From Chondrus crispus (lineage: Eukaryota; Rhodophyta; Florideophyceae; Gigartinales; Gigartinaceae): a DNA stretch of 64,000 nucleotides. The DNA lies in assembly GCF_000350225.1 (NCBI RefSeq), contig NW_005178923.1, forward strand, positions 161,866-225,865, written 5' to 3'. The notes beneath the pieces are model-generated. The model was not told the origin of the DNA and searched no databases. It saw only the letters and a list, made by a program, of their open reading frames with translations. Below are positions 51,974 through 62,198 of the stretch, piece after piece; positions within the stretch are counted from its first letter, which is position 1, and every line of letters starts with the position of its first letter. The position numbers and the translations under genes were made by a program.

Positions 51974-52830
51974 CGCCTGCATAAAAAGAGGATCGCAGCA
52001 GGGACGTCGCGTCATGTTCCTGCAGAGAGAGAGAAGGGATCCAACCACTTGTCAATAATTTCGTTGGCCCACAGGCTCTATGAGGAGATTTTGAGAAGCT
52101 GTAGAAGCGAGAGTGGTCACGGGTTTACATTCTCTCATGCCAAATCGTTGAAGGATACATTTAATAAACTGACTCTGACCAAGCCAGGCCCCTCGGGTAA
52201 TTCCTCTTGAACTATACGCCTAGAAAACTCCTATAGTGACGAGATACATTACATCTAGTTCCCCAGAAAGTCTGTTCCTGGCTTCATTTATACTTGTCTC
52301 CTCAGGTCCCATTTGAGTCACATCATCAACTTACAACAAAATTCACACATTACTTTTTCGGTAAACACAACTGTCTGCCACAAGAGCACAAAATCTCAGT
52401 TGTCTCATTACCGAATTCCGCTTTTCATACCACAGCCTCGGCGCTTGCCTCAGTCCACGCAGTCCCTTCTGTAACTTGAATGCTTGCCCTGGTTGAAGTG
52501 TTAGATTGACGCCCTTGGGAGGCCTACCGTAAACATTTGAGTCGATGTCTCCATGCAAGAAAGCCATTCAAACATTTAGCTGAATTATTTCATAACCTCC
52601 GAATACTCCAATAGTTCGAGAGCAGCGAATGTTAGCAAATTCCACAACTGGAGCGTAAGTGTGATCAATATCTCCTTGAAAGCAACCATTAACAACAAGT
52701 CTTGCCTTGTACCGACCAACTGTTCCATCTTGAGACATCTCATTCTAATATCGAAGGGAGTTGAAATCGCTTTAGCCCCTTCTGGGAACCTTTTTAGAGT
52801 ACAAGTCTGTTGCTGCTTTAAAGATTGCAC
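51974..52830 (-). pseudogene. copia-4 reverse transcriptase
   Basis: Readable in several frames: LKRFPEGAKAIS, then MAFLHGDIDSNVYGRPPKGV, then LQKGLRGLRQAPRLWYEKR and DSCVYRKSN. Next comes a VDDV-like segment near 52320 and FIKCILQRFGMRECKPVTTL near 52170. Ends at the target duplication of Y3 (51969-51973). Confidence 0.75.
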
Positions 52831-53214
52831 TCGTCTTCAACTTCTGCCCTCTAGCTCTTTGATTTGTTGGAAATGAGAGCTTCTACAAGAGAAGTAGGGT
52901 CACATTGGCCTGCGGATAGTTTCTCTGAGGTTGGATTGAATGGTGTTACCGATCGTCGTTCTCTCTGTGAATATATTTAGATTTATTCAGCACAGCCTGA
53001 ATCTTGGTCTTCTTGATTTTTTGTAAAGGTGCTCTGGGATCTGATTGAGCCTAGTGACCCTCATCTGTGAATGATGCAGATGGGATGTATGTATTTGCGT
53101 GAAGGGAATTTGTTTCCACCTGATCTTAGCATTCTCATTATTCTGCCTGACAGGGACAGAATCTGGTGGCGACTGCGTGTTAGAGTTACTGTTTCTCTGC
53201 AGCAGGTCTGGACG

Positions 53215-53858
53215 CTAAGCGGCAAGCGGCTTAATCCCCTTCTCATCCAGAAGAATATCATCCCTTGCAGATTCACACCATTCAAGCGACGGGAAATTGT
53301 TTTCTAATACGCAGACATGAGGAGATACTATTGGTTTCTGAGACTCTTTAACCCAGACCTTGAAAAGATTATTCTCAAAGAACACACAAGAACGCCTTGA
53401 TTGCTTTTGGAGTCGAGCTTCTTCCTTTTCTGCTTCGGAACATGCGTCCATGTAAGGCTACCCAAGACCTGAACGTGGTCTACTCGCGGTTTGGCAGCAT
53501 TGTTCAGTTCGAACGAGTTCTTAGTGTCAATTCGAGGACACACAAAAGCGGTTTCGAATATCTGCCCCATGTACTACAGCTTCAGCCCAGAATGCCTGAA
53601 ACATCTTGGCATCTGAGAACATTGACCTGGCAGACACCAAAAGAATACGGGCACACCGTTTATCCATGCCGTTTTGATCTGTACTGCAAGGAGGAGTAGC
53701 ATCGAACTCAATACCATCCAATGTGTGGTATTCCAAAAGAGAAATATATTCACCCCCCATCACAGCGCATTCTTTTTATTCTGTAATCATAATTGCGTTC
53801 CACACAGCGCTGATCCTTCTTGAAAGCATCAGCTACCACTCTCTTCTTTGCGATCAGA
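53215..53858 (-). pseudogene. copia-4 integrase core and C-terminal region
   Basis: Reads RIKRMRCDGGGEYISLLEYH (second catalytic Asp region), ARSMFSDAKMFQAFWAEAVV, AKPRVDHVQVLGSLTWTHVP, and KQKRKKLDSKSNQGVLVCSL. Several shifts. The left flank of Y4 lies at 53859-53863. Confidence 0.75.
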
Positions 53859-53863
53859 ACAAC

Positions 53864-54910
53864 TGTAGTGCAATGTACCTGGCAGGCCGCGAACACAGTC
53901 CGACGGTCAAACAAAAAGAAGAAAACAACAAAAGCAACAACAACAACTGCCGATGGCACGCGCTACGGAGCGTTCGAGACTCCCTTTCCCCTTGTGTGGG
54001 CTTGCGGCCCACGGTAGCTCAACTCCGACGGGGGGATAAGGAAAGATGCCCGGCCCGGGTGGAAAATGGTGGTAGAGACTTGTGAAGACTTGAGCGCTCG
54101 GCGAGTGCGGGTTGGGCTTGTCTACGAGGATGTAACCGCAGTTCGCTGGGTTGTAAGGCCAATTCTCGACGAGCGTCTTCAGCACCTTGGGTATAATTCA
54201 AGGTCTTCGACGGGGGCTTGTTCAGCACTACCCGACGGGATCGTAATTGTGTAGCAGCGCTACTACCGACGGGTTGCCCGATGGCTAGAAACACCCTCAC
54301 CAGCGCGATCGCAATCGCGGTAGGTGGTACCAACTCTGTCTTATACAGTAAGACCTTCGACGGAGACGTCGTCACAACAGCCTTCCGACGGAACTTGAAA
54401 CAGTAGCAGCTCTACACGACGTGTTGCCCGATGGCTAAAACACCTACACCGGATCGGTCGCAACCGACTCCAATGGAACCAACACAATTAAGGGAAAGAT
54501 AGAAATAGAAGTAGAGGAATGAATAGGGAAATAAAGGGAAAAGAGAAGGGAACCCCCGAGCGCAAAGGATGCCGTAGACTTAGGTAAAAGGGAGCGTCTT
54601 GGTAGAGGCGGACTTCGACCAAGGCGATATTCAACTCTGGCAACTCGGGTTACCTTTACTGACTTGGTGGTCAGAGGGCTAAGGTATATATCGCCCCGCC
54701 GGAGCCACTACAGTAGCTCGCGGCGCTAGATCCTAAATCTAATCTAATGTCAGCAAAATTAATGCTAACTAATTAACTAAATAAAATAAAATAATTAGAA
54801 ATTAAAACTGTGAAATTATTCACACGTGTGTCCCCCAACCCGGACTACTTTTCATATCCAAATATTTTCCTTTCTTTTCACCCCCCTTTTCAGGTGCGTA
54901 TTGCACTACA
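53864..54910 (+). mobile_element. family Y, copy Y4 (complete, uninterrupted)
   Basis: 1047 bp. Left terminus TGTAGTGCAATGTACC, right terminus GTATTGCACTACA. Flanked by ACAAC at 53859-53863 and 54911-54915. It disrupts the integrase of copia-4. Serves as reference for the family: no long open frame, repeated GTAGCAG(C/T)(G/T)CTACA segments, TAAATCTAATCTAATG and TTCACACGTGTGTCCCCC near the right end. Confidence 0.92.
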
Positions 54911-54915
54911 ACAAC

Positions 54916-55541
54916 CGTGATGAAACCTGAAAATTCATTAATGATGATCACGAAGTGTTGTGAGCGTCTGAAAGAGTCCTCTGACATAGGGCCACAGACT
55001 TCACTGTGAATTACCTGTCCAGTCTTGATTTCACGAAACGGCTTTGGACGCATTACACACTTGTGTTGCTTTCCCTGCATGCAACCCTCCCAATCCAGAG
55101 CGGAACGCCTTAATCTTGCAGATCCGATCTCGTAAGGAGATCGCTCCGAGACAATTGTCTAATTCTTTCTATGTTAACATGTCCCAAGCTACTATTCCAC
55201 TGCTTCTAAGCTTCTTTTTGGGAAACCATGGCTAAGGAAGATATTGGTTTTAGTACACCAGCAAAAACTGCAAAGATACCTCCCTTCTATCTGCCCTCAA
55301 AGTCTTTCACGCCGCACAGTAGAGCGGTGCAATGGTCTTTCTCAAAGTTGACAGTGCACTCCTCCTGGCAGAGTGCAGAACAAGCTATGAGGTTGGCTTT
55401 TAGATCTGGATCATGAAGGACATTTCGTATAGACACATTTTCACCTGACGGCCGAAGTCCCAATTCTCGTGTCAGTTTCTGCCGTAGGGTTCTCGCTTGA
55501 TACGTTATCAGTACTGCACCATATCCGACGACGATCTTCAT
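54916..55541 (-). pseudogene. copia-4 pre-integrase and integrase N-terminal region
   Basis: Reads IRNVLHDPDLKANLIACSAL and CTVNFEKDHCTALL, then MQGKQHKCVMRPKPFREIKT and GQVIHSEVCGPMSEDSFRRS with the first catalytic position (normally D) read as E, then FVIIINEFSGFI. The interruption at 54911-54915 is the right flank of Y4. Confidence 0.75.
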
Positions 55542-55555
55542 TGGAGTCGTAGGTA

Positions 55556-55800
55556 TCAGTCGTTACATAGGAAACATCGACGGCGATCAGTCATTTTTGA
55601 TTTTTTTCTATTGTAGCTAGAAGCGCTTCCTCGACGGTCATGGTGGTTGGCAATCAACTCCCTTGTAATTTTCTCGTTGCTTCTCGTAGGTCGTTGACGC
55701 GAGGCATCCCACACCCTCTCCTCATATTTTTGAAGAATGCGAGCTGTCCCAGACTCCCGGGTAACGCTATCAATTGCCTCCATATTAGCCACCACATGTC
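55556..55800 (-). pseudogene. copia-4 gag C-terminal piece
   Basis: Reads EAIDSVTRESGTARILQKYE, then ITRELIANHHDRRGSASSYN, then RRRCFLCND, the first half of a zinc knuckle. Stops at 55556. Confidence 0.55.
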
Positions 55801-55979
55801 CGAAAGGGGATCAGTTTTTATCCCCGAATGAGGCTAGGAGAGTTGCTGCTTGCATATCTTCCCCGCAACGTTACTCGTTGCAGCAGGCCGGTTTTTAGAT
55901 TTCTTCAAACTCATCCACGAAATCGGACATTATATGTTCTCGATACGACATTTTGGCCCTTTTTGTCTGCAGCTGTAAC

Positions 55980-56240
55980 CTAGTGACGGTTTTCATTCAA
56001 GGCCTCGTTTCGTTGCAATAATTCACAGGTAAGGCAGAGCTTTCCACAACGGGAATACCTAAACTGCTTATTCTCGTGGACCTCTCGACATGAGTCATCA
56101 GTTTGTGCTATTCAATATATTTCATGCGGCATAGATCGCATTGGTAGCGTGTAACATCTGGCGTCGAAGACTGAGCTCCAGACAGAAGCTTAATTTTACT
56201 CCTACTTCCCCGACTGACCTGAGGGGTGCTCGCATGCTCT
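55980..56240 (-). pseudogene. C2H2 zinc-finger remnant
   Basis: Minus strand reads STPDVTRYQCDLCRMKYIE, stop, HKLMTHVER, i.e. a C2H2 finger with a nonsense codon. In a shifted frame it continues VHENKQFRYSRCGKLC and LQRNEALNENRH, a second decayed finger. Upstream in frame is a Ser/Lys-rich linker (SRGSRSKIKLLSGAQ). May be a relative of the 26889 gene, which has similar spacing, but similarity is only at family level. Confidence 0.45.
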
Positions 56241-56244
56241 GGAA

Positions 56245-57249
56245 GTAGGTGAAGTCCCTGACTAAAGAACCAGGCTGTTCATTCACGCTTCTGCATGATC
56301 TATTCTGTCCGCAATAATGCTTCTGAAGTTCTTCATGGATAATATTAGCTTTGTAGTACTTGCAAAACTCATAACTAGAATACACCGCCCCCTCACCCGT
56401 GGTGTATCTGAGCTCTGAAATGTTATGAGAATGTGATGGATGTTGGTGTTTTGGAAAGTTCGGAAAGAATTGGAAGGTGGTGGTGTTGTTTGTGTATAGT
56501 AAATATTGTTTGGGAGAGAGCTTGTGGCAGCGGTACATACAGTCAGTTCGATACTCACATGAATAGTAGAACGAGAGCCTATAGAAAGCATAAGCTAGAG
56601 TTGAAAAACTTTGCTAACATTCCTTCCACATCTAACATTCCTTCTGTGACGCTTCTAATTTAATGTTGGGTTAAATATCAATTGATGGATTGGTCCGGTG
56701 AAATTGAAGTGGTATTACCTAAAACTCTCCAAAGCTGGCCATCAAAAGGGCACCGGCTAGATTTTATCGATTGCACACAACAGCTTGACATAATTATGTC
56801 AAGCTTTTGTGCGCAAACGCTGCAAATTAATAGTCAGCGTTTCAAATTTTGCTCCAAAACTCCGACCGCTGGCAACTTTCTGTACCAACTCTTTGGCTTT
56901 AGAGACTAATCATGTGTAAAAATCAACATTTCAGGAGACAAACTGTGAAACATTCACATATCAAACCAGCATGGTGGGCTTCCAAAACCAAGCGTACACA
57001 AGTGTCCTCAGTGCACGAAATTCTTTCCGAATTCTTTCGTACGGTCTTCGTCTACAAGATGTAACCAGCGACGCGTGCTCCCTCTCCTCTAACCCACCCG
57101 CTTCAGAGTGAAATGGCAGAGGGTTACTACACCACAATTCTTCGCAGTCGGTCTCCATTCGGTTTTCATTGTTTCTTCTGAAAGAACCGCGTAAATGACG
57201 TGCATTGGTCGACTGCGTGGGGGGTTAACAGAATTAAAAGACAAAACAG
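56245..57249. other. about 1 kb without a supported gene
   Basis: Short frames on both strands without motifs. AT-rich. Ends at the start of a readable gypsy reverse transcriptase. Confidence 0.5.
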
Positions 57250-58830
57250 TACGCCTTGAAGTGACGAAATCTTTGGCCGTTGAGGGGAGACTCAGCCCCT
57301 TTCGAAGAAGGACCACATGACTGTATGTCATCAATCCAGGGTACGCCAGAGGATGTCGAGAAGACTGCGATCAAAACGGGGTATGGCCAATGTGAGAACT
57401 TCGTGTTGCGAGTAGGTCTCTGAAATGCTCCAGCGGCTTCCCAGACAGTCATGAATTTTTTTTACAGTACTGAACCGATGTATATCTCGTAATTTACATG
57501 GATGACTTGCATGTGTTCAGCAAAGCTGAAGAGGAGCACTTACATCATTTGTAGACAATCCTTGCTCGGTTGAAATCAAAAGAACTGTATGGTGACGGCA
57601 AGAATCGTCAATTCGTAACCCTGAAGATGGCGTTTCTTGGACTACTGGTGAGTACGAACGATATTAAATTGAACCCAGGTAAGGCAAAAGCAATATGTAC
57701 GTGGCCCAAGCTGACCACTCTCATTGAATTGGGAAATTTCATCGGCCTTCTTCAGTTATTTCCCTGTTTTGGGAAAACTCTCTCGGCCAGAGCGAAGCTG
57801 CTAACAGACTTCACAAGAAATGTACTGGATTTCGGAGATGAGGTCCAGAATGTGATGATTCGTTCCTAGACCTGAAGGGTGGGCTCATACCCGCTCCTGA
57901 GCTTGTACCCCGACCTGAACATAACCTTCCCCTTCCATGTGGATGCCTTTTTCAGAACGCTGTTGAGTATACAGTAACAGAGCTAGATGACGAGAAAGGG
58001 CAACAAGATATAGCATACTATTTTCGAGAACGTTTAGATGCTAAGGTCAAATGTACCGCACACGAGAGAGAACTTTTGGATCCTGTATACTGCCAGGGAC
58101 GTTTTCGGGGCTGCTTACAGGGTACGTTCTTCGAAGTGTTCCCGAATAACCAAATGTTGAACTGCTTCTCCACGAAGCCGAATTTGTCCAGAGAGGAAGC
58201 GCGCTGTCTGGAATTATTTGGGAAATTCGAAATAACAAAGATGAGCCTGCCCCCTGGTCCGCTTAATGTCCATATGGATGTGCTTTGCAGTGCATCACAT
58301 GTAATTTCGGGTAGGATGTAAGTTGAGAATGTCGAGGCCTCACTTGTAACGTTCAACCTGTAATTTCCGAAAACTATTGAAAAGACCACCAAACCAGTCT
58401 TTTGAGATGTTCTCACACGGAGGAGGAGTGCAAAGACTTCATCAATTCCAACTGCATGGCCCCATTGCTTCTCTTCTTCCATTTGAAGGATGACCTCCTG
58501 CACTAAAATTTTGCGTTTTGGCATCTCGGAAATGTGTTGTGGAGTTACTACATGTAGCAAATGACCGCAGGGTAGCAGTGCACATTAGATTTGTTAAAAC
58601 ATTGGATCACCCAGCGCGTTATCGCGAATCGTAATTCGCGGGACGTGAAGCGCTCTTGTGAGGTGTGTTTAGTATGCCCGCCGAAGAAGCAATCAGGAGC
58701 GTTTCAATGTACGCCAAACTACAGGCACCAACGTGTAAATGGGGACCCATTTCTACTGACTCTGTCGTGCACTCACCCCAGAATGGAAAGTGTTTTGATG
58801 CAAGGTAGGGACTGAAATTATGGAAGGTAT
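57250..58830 (+). pseudogene. decayed Ty3/gypsy pol: reverse transcriptase, RNase H, integrase N-terminus
   Basis: Reads TPEDVEKTAIKTGYGQCENF, a decayed NAPA-type segment (NAPAASQTVMNF), a MDDLHVFSKAEEEHLHHL catalytic region (about 57500), FLGLLVSTNDIKLNPGKAKA and LIELGNFIGLLQL. RNase H: CTAHERELLDPVYCQGRF, EVFPNNQMLNCFSTKPNLSR, ARCLELFGKFEITKMSL (58055-58250). Integrase zinc region: RDVKRSCEVCLVCPPKKQSG (about 58640-58700). Many stops and frameshifts. More decayed than the element at 28650-33908 and on the opposite strand. Confidence 0.75.
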
Positions 58831-59640
58831 CCAGAAGCTGTAGGCGCGTCTCGCGTAGGGAGCGGTAGGGCTTTTTGGTAGCAGCGAGCGTTAAAGGGGT
58901 TAAAATTCAAGGAATTATTTTGTTTCGCGTGCTCTAGCACGAGGAATGTTAGACCGGCGCGAGGCTACTACCGAGAATCCGTAGACTTAGGGGTAAAATC
59001 CATGGCTTTGTAGGTCTTGATTTTAGTTGGGACGTCGACTTTAAACTAGACGAAGCCATTATAACAGTAGACAGAATACAGTAAGGAATACTGACGTACT
59101 TAAATCCCCATTATACGGTCCCAGACACCTATTGTCAGGGGTGTTGGTACACGGGTACACTTGAGTTGATACAAGTATACACATGGAAGAGGAAGCTGTC
59201 GGTGCTTCGCGAGAGATTACACAGGTGATAGACACGAATACACGTGAGATATGCATGCACATATTGTGGTATACTGCCTATGCCTCGCAATTACGCTGGG
59301 CGTGCTAGTACAGTACAAAGAGGGAAGACACACGTCGCCGGTGCCGCACTGCCGATCGTTGATGATTAATCCGGACGTCCTCTCACGGGTAAGAGGCCTG
59401 TGTGCTAAAGATATCCGATATCCGCAAGTACGATTACGCACAAAATGGAGGGAAGGCGAGCTGGGCTCCTGTTTACTGAACGCGGCAGGTGCCCAAGTCT
59501 TAAGTCTGCAGACGGACGCCCGGAGACCTGTCCCATTACAGTAGCTGTTACGTAATTTAGACCAGCTACTGTAGTAAATTGGCAAATGTGTGCCGTTAAG
59601 TACAAATTGCTAATTAATCATCGGTAGTGTCTTATACGTG
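58831..59640. other. about 0.8 kb between two gypsy pol segments, nature unknown
   Basis: It separates integrase N-terminal sequence from the integrase core, so it is probably an insertion. It starts near TGTAGGCGCG (58840), is rich in TACAGTAG and CACGTG-like motifs as families X and Y are, but no matching right terminus or target duplication was found. Confidence 0.35.
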
Positions 59641-59814
59641 TGTCAGGCGAGTGCTACTGTATTCGACATCGCATGCCAACTATCAATGCCACTCCTTGCA
59701 GTTGTGTCCAAGCTTTCCGTAGAGGTTACTCCTAGCCGGGTGGTGGAGGCGCCGTCGCTTTCCCACAGTTCTACTACAGCCAGAGCGAACTAGGTGGACT
59801 CGCTCTCAAGAAGA

Positions 59815-60831
59815 ACGCATTGTCTACGTTGGAAGATCACGAATACGGCCGAGATTATGCCATGGCATTCTTTAGTAACAGGTTTGTTTCATATGAGCTA
59901 CTAGATGATACCGTGAGTGACCATGGCCCGTACCGTGGTGCCAAATCCTGGACGGGGCTGCCGGCATTACGCGAAGTGAAGGCCGGCATGTTCTCAAATC
60001 ACCACCGAATACGGACAGACGATCCAAGGAGATGAACCGTATGGTGAATAGTTTCATTGGGTGCTATTGCGCATTTAAATTTGGGATAATCTCCTACGCA
60101 CGCCTCAGTTTGTCTATAATGTGGCTGTCACAAAAGAACATGGAATGTGACGATTAGAAGTTGATTTCGGATAGAAGCCAAAGTCCCCAGCTGACGCACC
60201 ACACTGAACGGAGTGAATCCTTGATCGAACTCAACAGGGCATGAACGAGTCGTTATGGGACGGTACGTTCCCTCAAGAACTGACTAAAGCAAGGCAGAGG
60301 GCGTGTAGGGCAAGGAAGAGCCAGTCCCATCATTATCAGGCAGATGACTCAATTTGTTTCGTTAACGTACTTTTCACACGTGATTACCATTGCGCAAAAA
60401 CTCACCAACTGGGAGCTAGGAGCTTTGGTCCTTTTAAGATTCGATTTCTTATTGTGAATAACGCCCTTCGAAAACAACTACCTCCAAATGTTCATATTCA
60501 TGATGTGGTACATGCGGAGCAAACAAGATCTTTTATTAACCAGCCTGCAGATCTATTGATTGTCATGGAGGAGGGATCTGTTCCAGTAGTGTGTACGGAT
60601 GGGATGGAGTATGTCGTGGGGGACACATTGGCTCTTCGAAAACAATGGAAGAAGTTCCAATTTATTACGCTCGTCGAACCTGCTCCTATAAATGGCGCTG
60701 CATGGCACCCATCTGAGCACTTCGTTGACGACGATGTTACTAAAGCTGAGGTGCTACAGGCGCACATAAGCAAACATGACTTCTTAATACATTTTTATTT
60801 ACGAGTCGTCAATAACAGCAGGTACCAGTAG
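59815..60831 (+). pseudogene. decayed gypsy integrase core and C-terminal region
   Basis: Reads TVSDHGPYRGAKSWTGLPAL (second catalytic Asp region) then SNHHRIRTDD. Continues in another frame as MNRMVNSFIGCYCAFKFGII. The last part is open from 60241 to 60831: RARKSQSHHYQADDSICFVN, THQLGARSFGPFKIRFLIVN, LPPNVHIHDVVHAEQTRSFI, and ends near YVVGDTLALRKQWKKFQFI, a region placed like a chromodomain but not convincingly one. Confidence 0.65.
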
Positions 60832-62198
60832 TACAACATTGCCATTTTGTGGCCCATGGTTTCCAAGTAACTTAGAACGGAATGATAGACAAATTCGCGT
60901 GGACGGCGATCATCTTAGAGATGCGTGAGGCGGTACTGTGTCAAGAGTATGGGCAACTAAATACTCCACTCTAAGGGGTTGGAATGTACACTCCAAGGAG
61001 GCCATCCGCAGATAGGCATCTGACCTTTAGGTAAACATCTGACTTTTAAGAAAACACCCGCATTCCAGTTTCATCTGCTCAAGTAAAGCAGGATGGACAG
61101 GGTTGAAAGGGCTTCGCATGCCACTCTAAAATTGGATTTGAAATGGTGTTTCTTGGGGAAAGACTGTGAAGGACAACCTCGTTATGCACCATGATACAAA
61201 AGTGCCATGGGTAAGCTTAGAGGAGTCGGCGATTTTTTATCGCTGAAATTCGGTGTAGTCAAACCATGATACCTTCGTACGTATGAATGTTTCTTACTGG
61301 CACCGCATGCACGGCACATCCGGGTATCAGTTGCCCATTCTATGTTACAAATAATTGGCGCGTCCAGAAATTTATCGCACAAATAGTTAACTATTTGTGC
61401 GATACATTTCGTGACACAATTTCAAGGTCTAGAACTATGTTACTGAACTACCCCTGAACCTTTTGTGCAAAACTGTTAGTATTGTTGAAGAGTACTACTT
61501 TTAATCCCACTCCAGTACGATAATCGGCTCTTATCACAAAACCTCGACCCCTCTAAGACGTGTCTGCAGAGACATGCCTCCCTCGTCTGCTTCTTGCTTG
61601 TCTTACGCCGAAACCCCGTCAGATGCGACTCATCACATCCCGTCGACCACTCTCTTTGAACGGCGAAACGCAGTGATAGACCCCTACTCCAGATTGCTTC
61701 GCGGAAAACAAAAATATCTCTAATTTCTTCTCTTTTGGGTTCTGGGAACTACCAAACCATCATTACGCTCACATGGTTTGATTTGTACGGCTTTCGCTAA
61801 ATCCGTCCGTTCTTCTCGCCCTTTTTTACAGCACATACCCCCATATTCTGTCAGCAGGATCATACGGCGTCTTCTAGTAAGAGAAAAGACCGTTAATCGA
61901 CGACGCAGTGTGACTCCAGCGCTGTGCTTGTCATTTGTGATAACCTGGAGCCATATGGGAGGTTCTAAAATGTTTCTACGCCTACTATTTGGAATCAAAA
62001 GATCTGTAACTTCACGTTTTCCGCATTTTGGACGCCGCTTTCTTCTTAAAGTTTTCTCCGAGGACGACAAAGTTGCAAATCGAATGTGAAATGAACAGTA
62101 GATAAACGCATTTCAGGACATATTAGGAACCAGATATTCCACGTGAAAAGATGTTTTTGCGTTGCAGACAGATCGAAGCTCACTTTGGAACAAGCCTG
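60832..62198. other. about 1.35 kb without a supported gene
   Basis: Overlapping frames at 61720-62089 on opposite strands have no motif. Includes the 32-bp palindrome at 61373-61404. Confidence 0.5.
61373..61404. repeat. perfect 32-bp palindrome
   Basis: TATCGCACAAATAGTT followed by its exact reverse complement, centred on TTAA. Confidence 0.95.

Larger units (their letters stand above)
48890..55800 (-). mobile_element. copia-4: decayed Ty1/copia element cut by family Y and X insertions
   Basis: Minus-strand pieces from right to left: gag end (55795), pre-integrase (55541), integrase N part (55080), family Y insertion, integrase core (53858-53330), reverse transcriptase (52830-51974), family Y cluster, RNase H (49355-49036). 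The order and spacing fit one copia element whose reverse transcriptase and integrase were hit by short elements. All parts have multiple frame changes. Confidence 0.8.

Noticed and set aside
60500..60831. Chromodomain at the end of the decayed gypsy integrase
   Set aside because: The segment has scattered Trp and aromatic residues, but the WKG...TWEP pattern seen at 28935-29126 is not present.
61720..62089. Opposed frames of about 100 codons on both strands
   Set aside because: Arg-rich, no recognisable domain, mutually overlapping. Cannot choose either.
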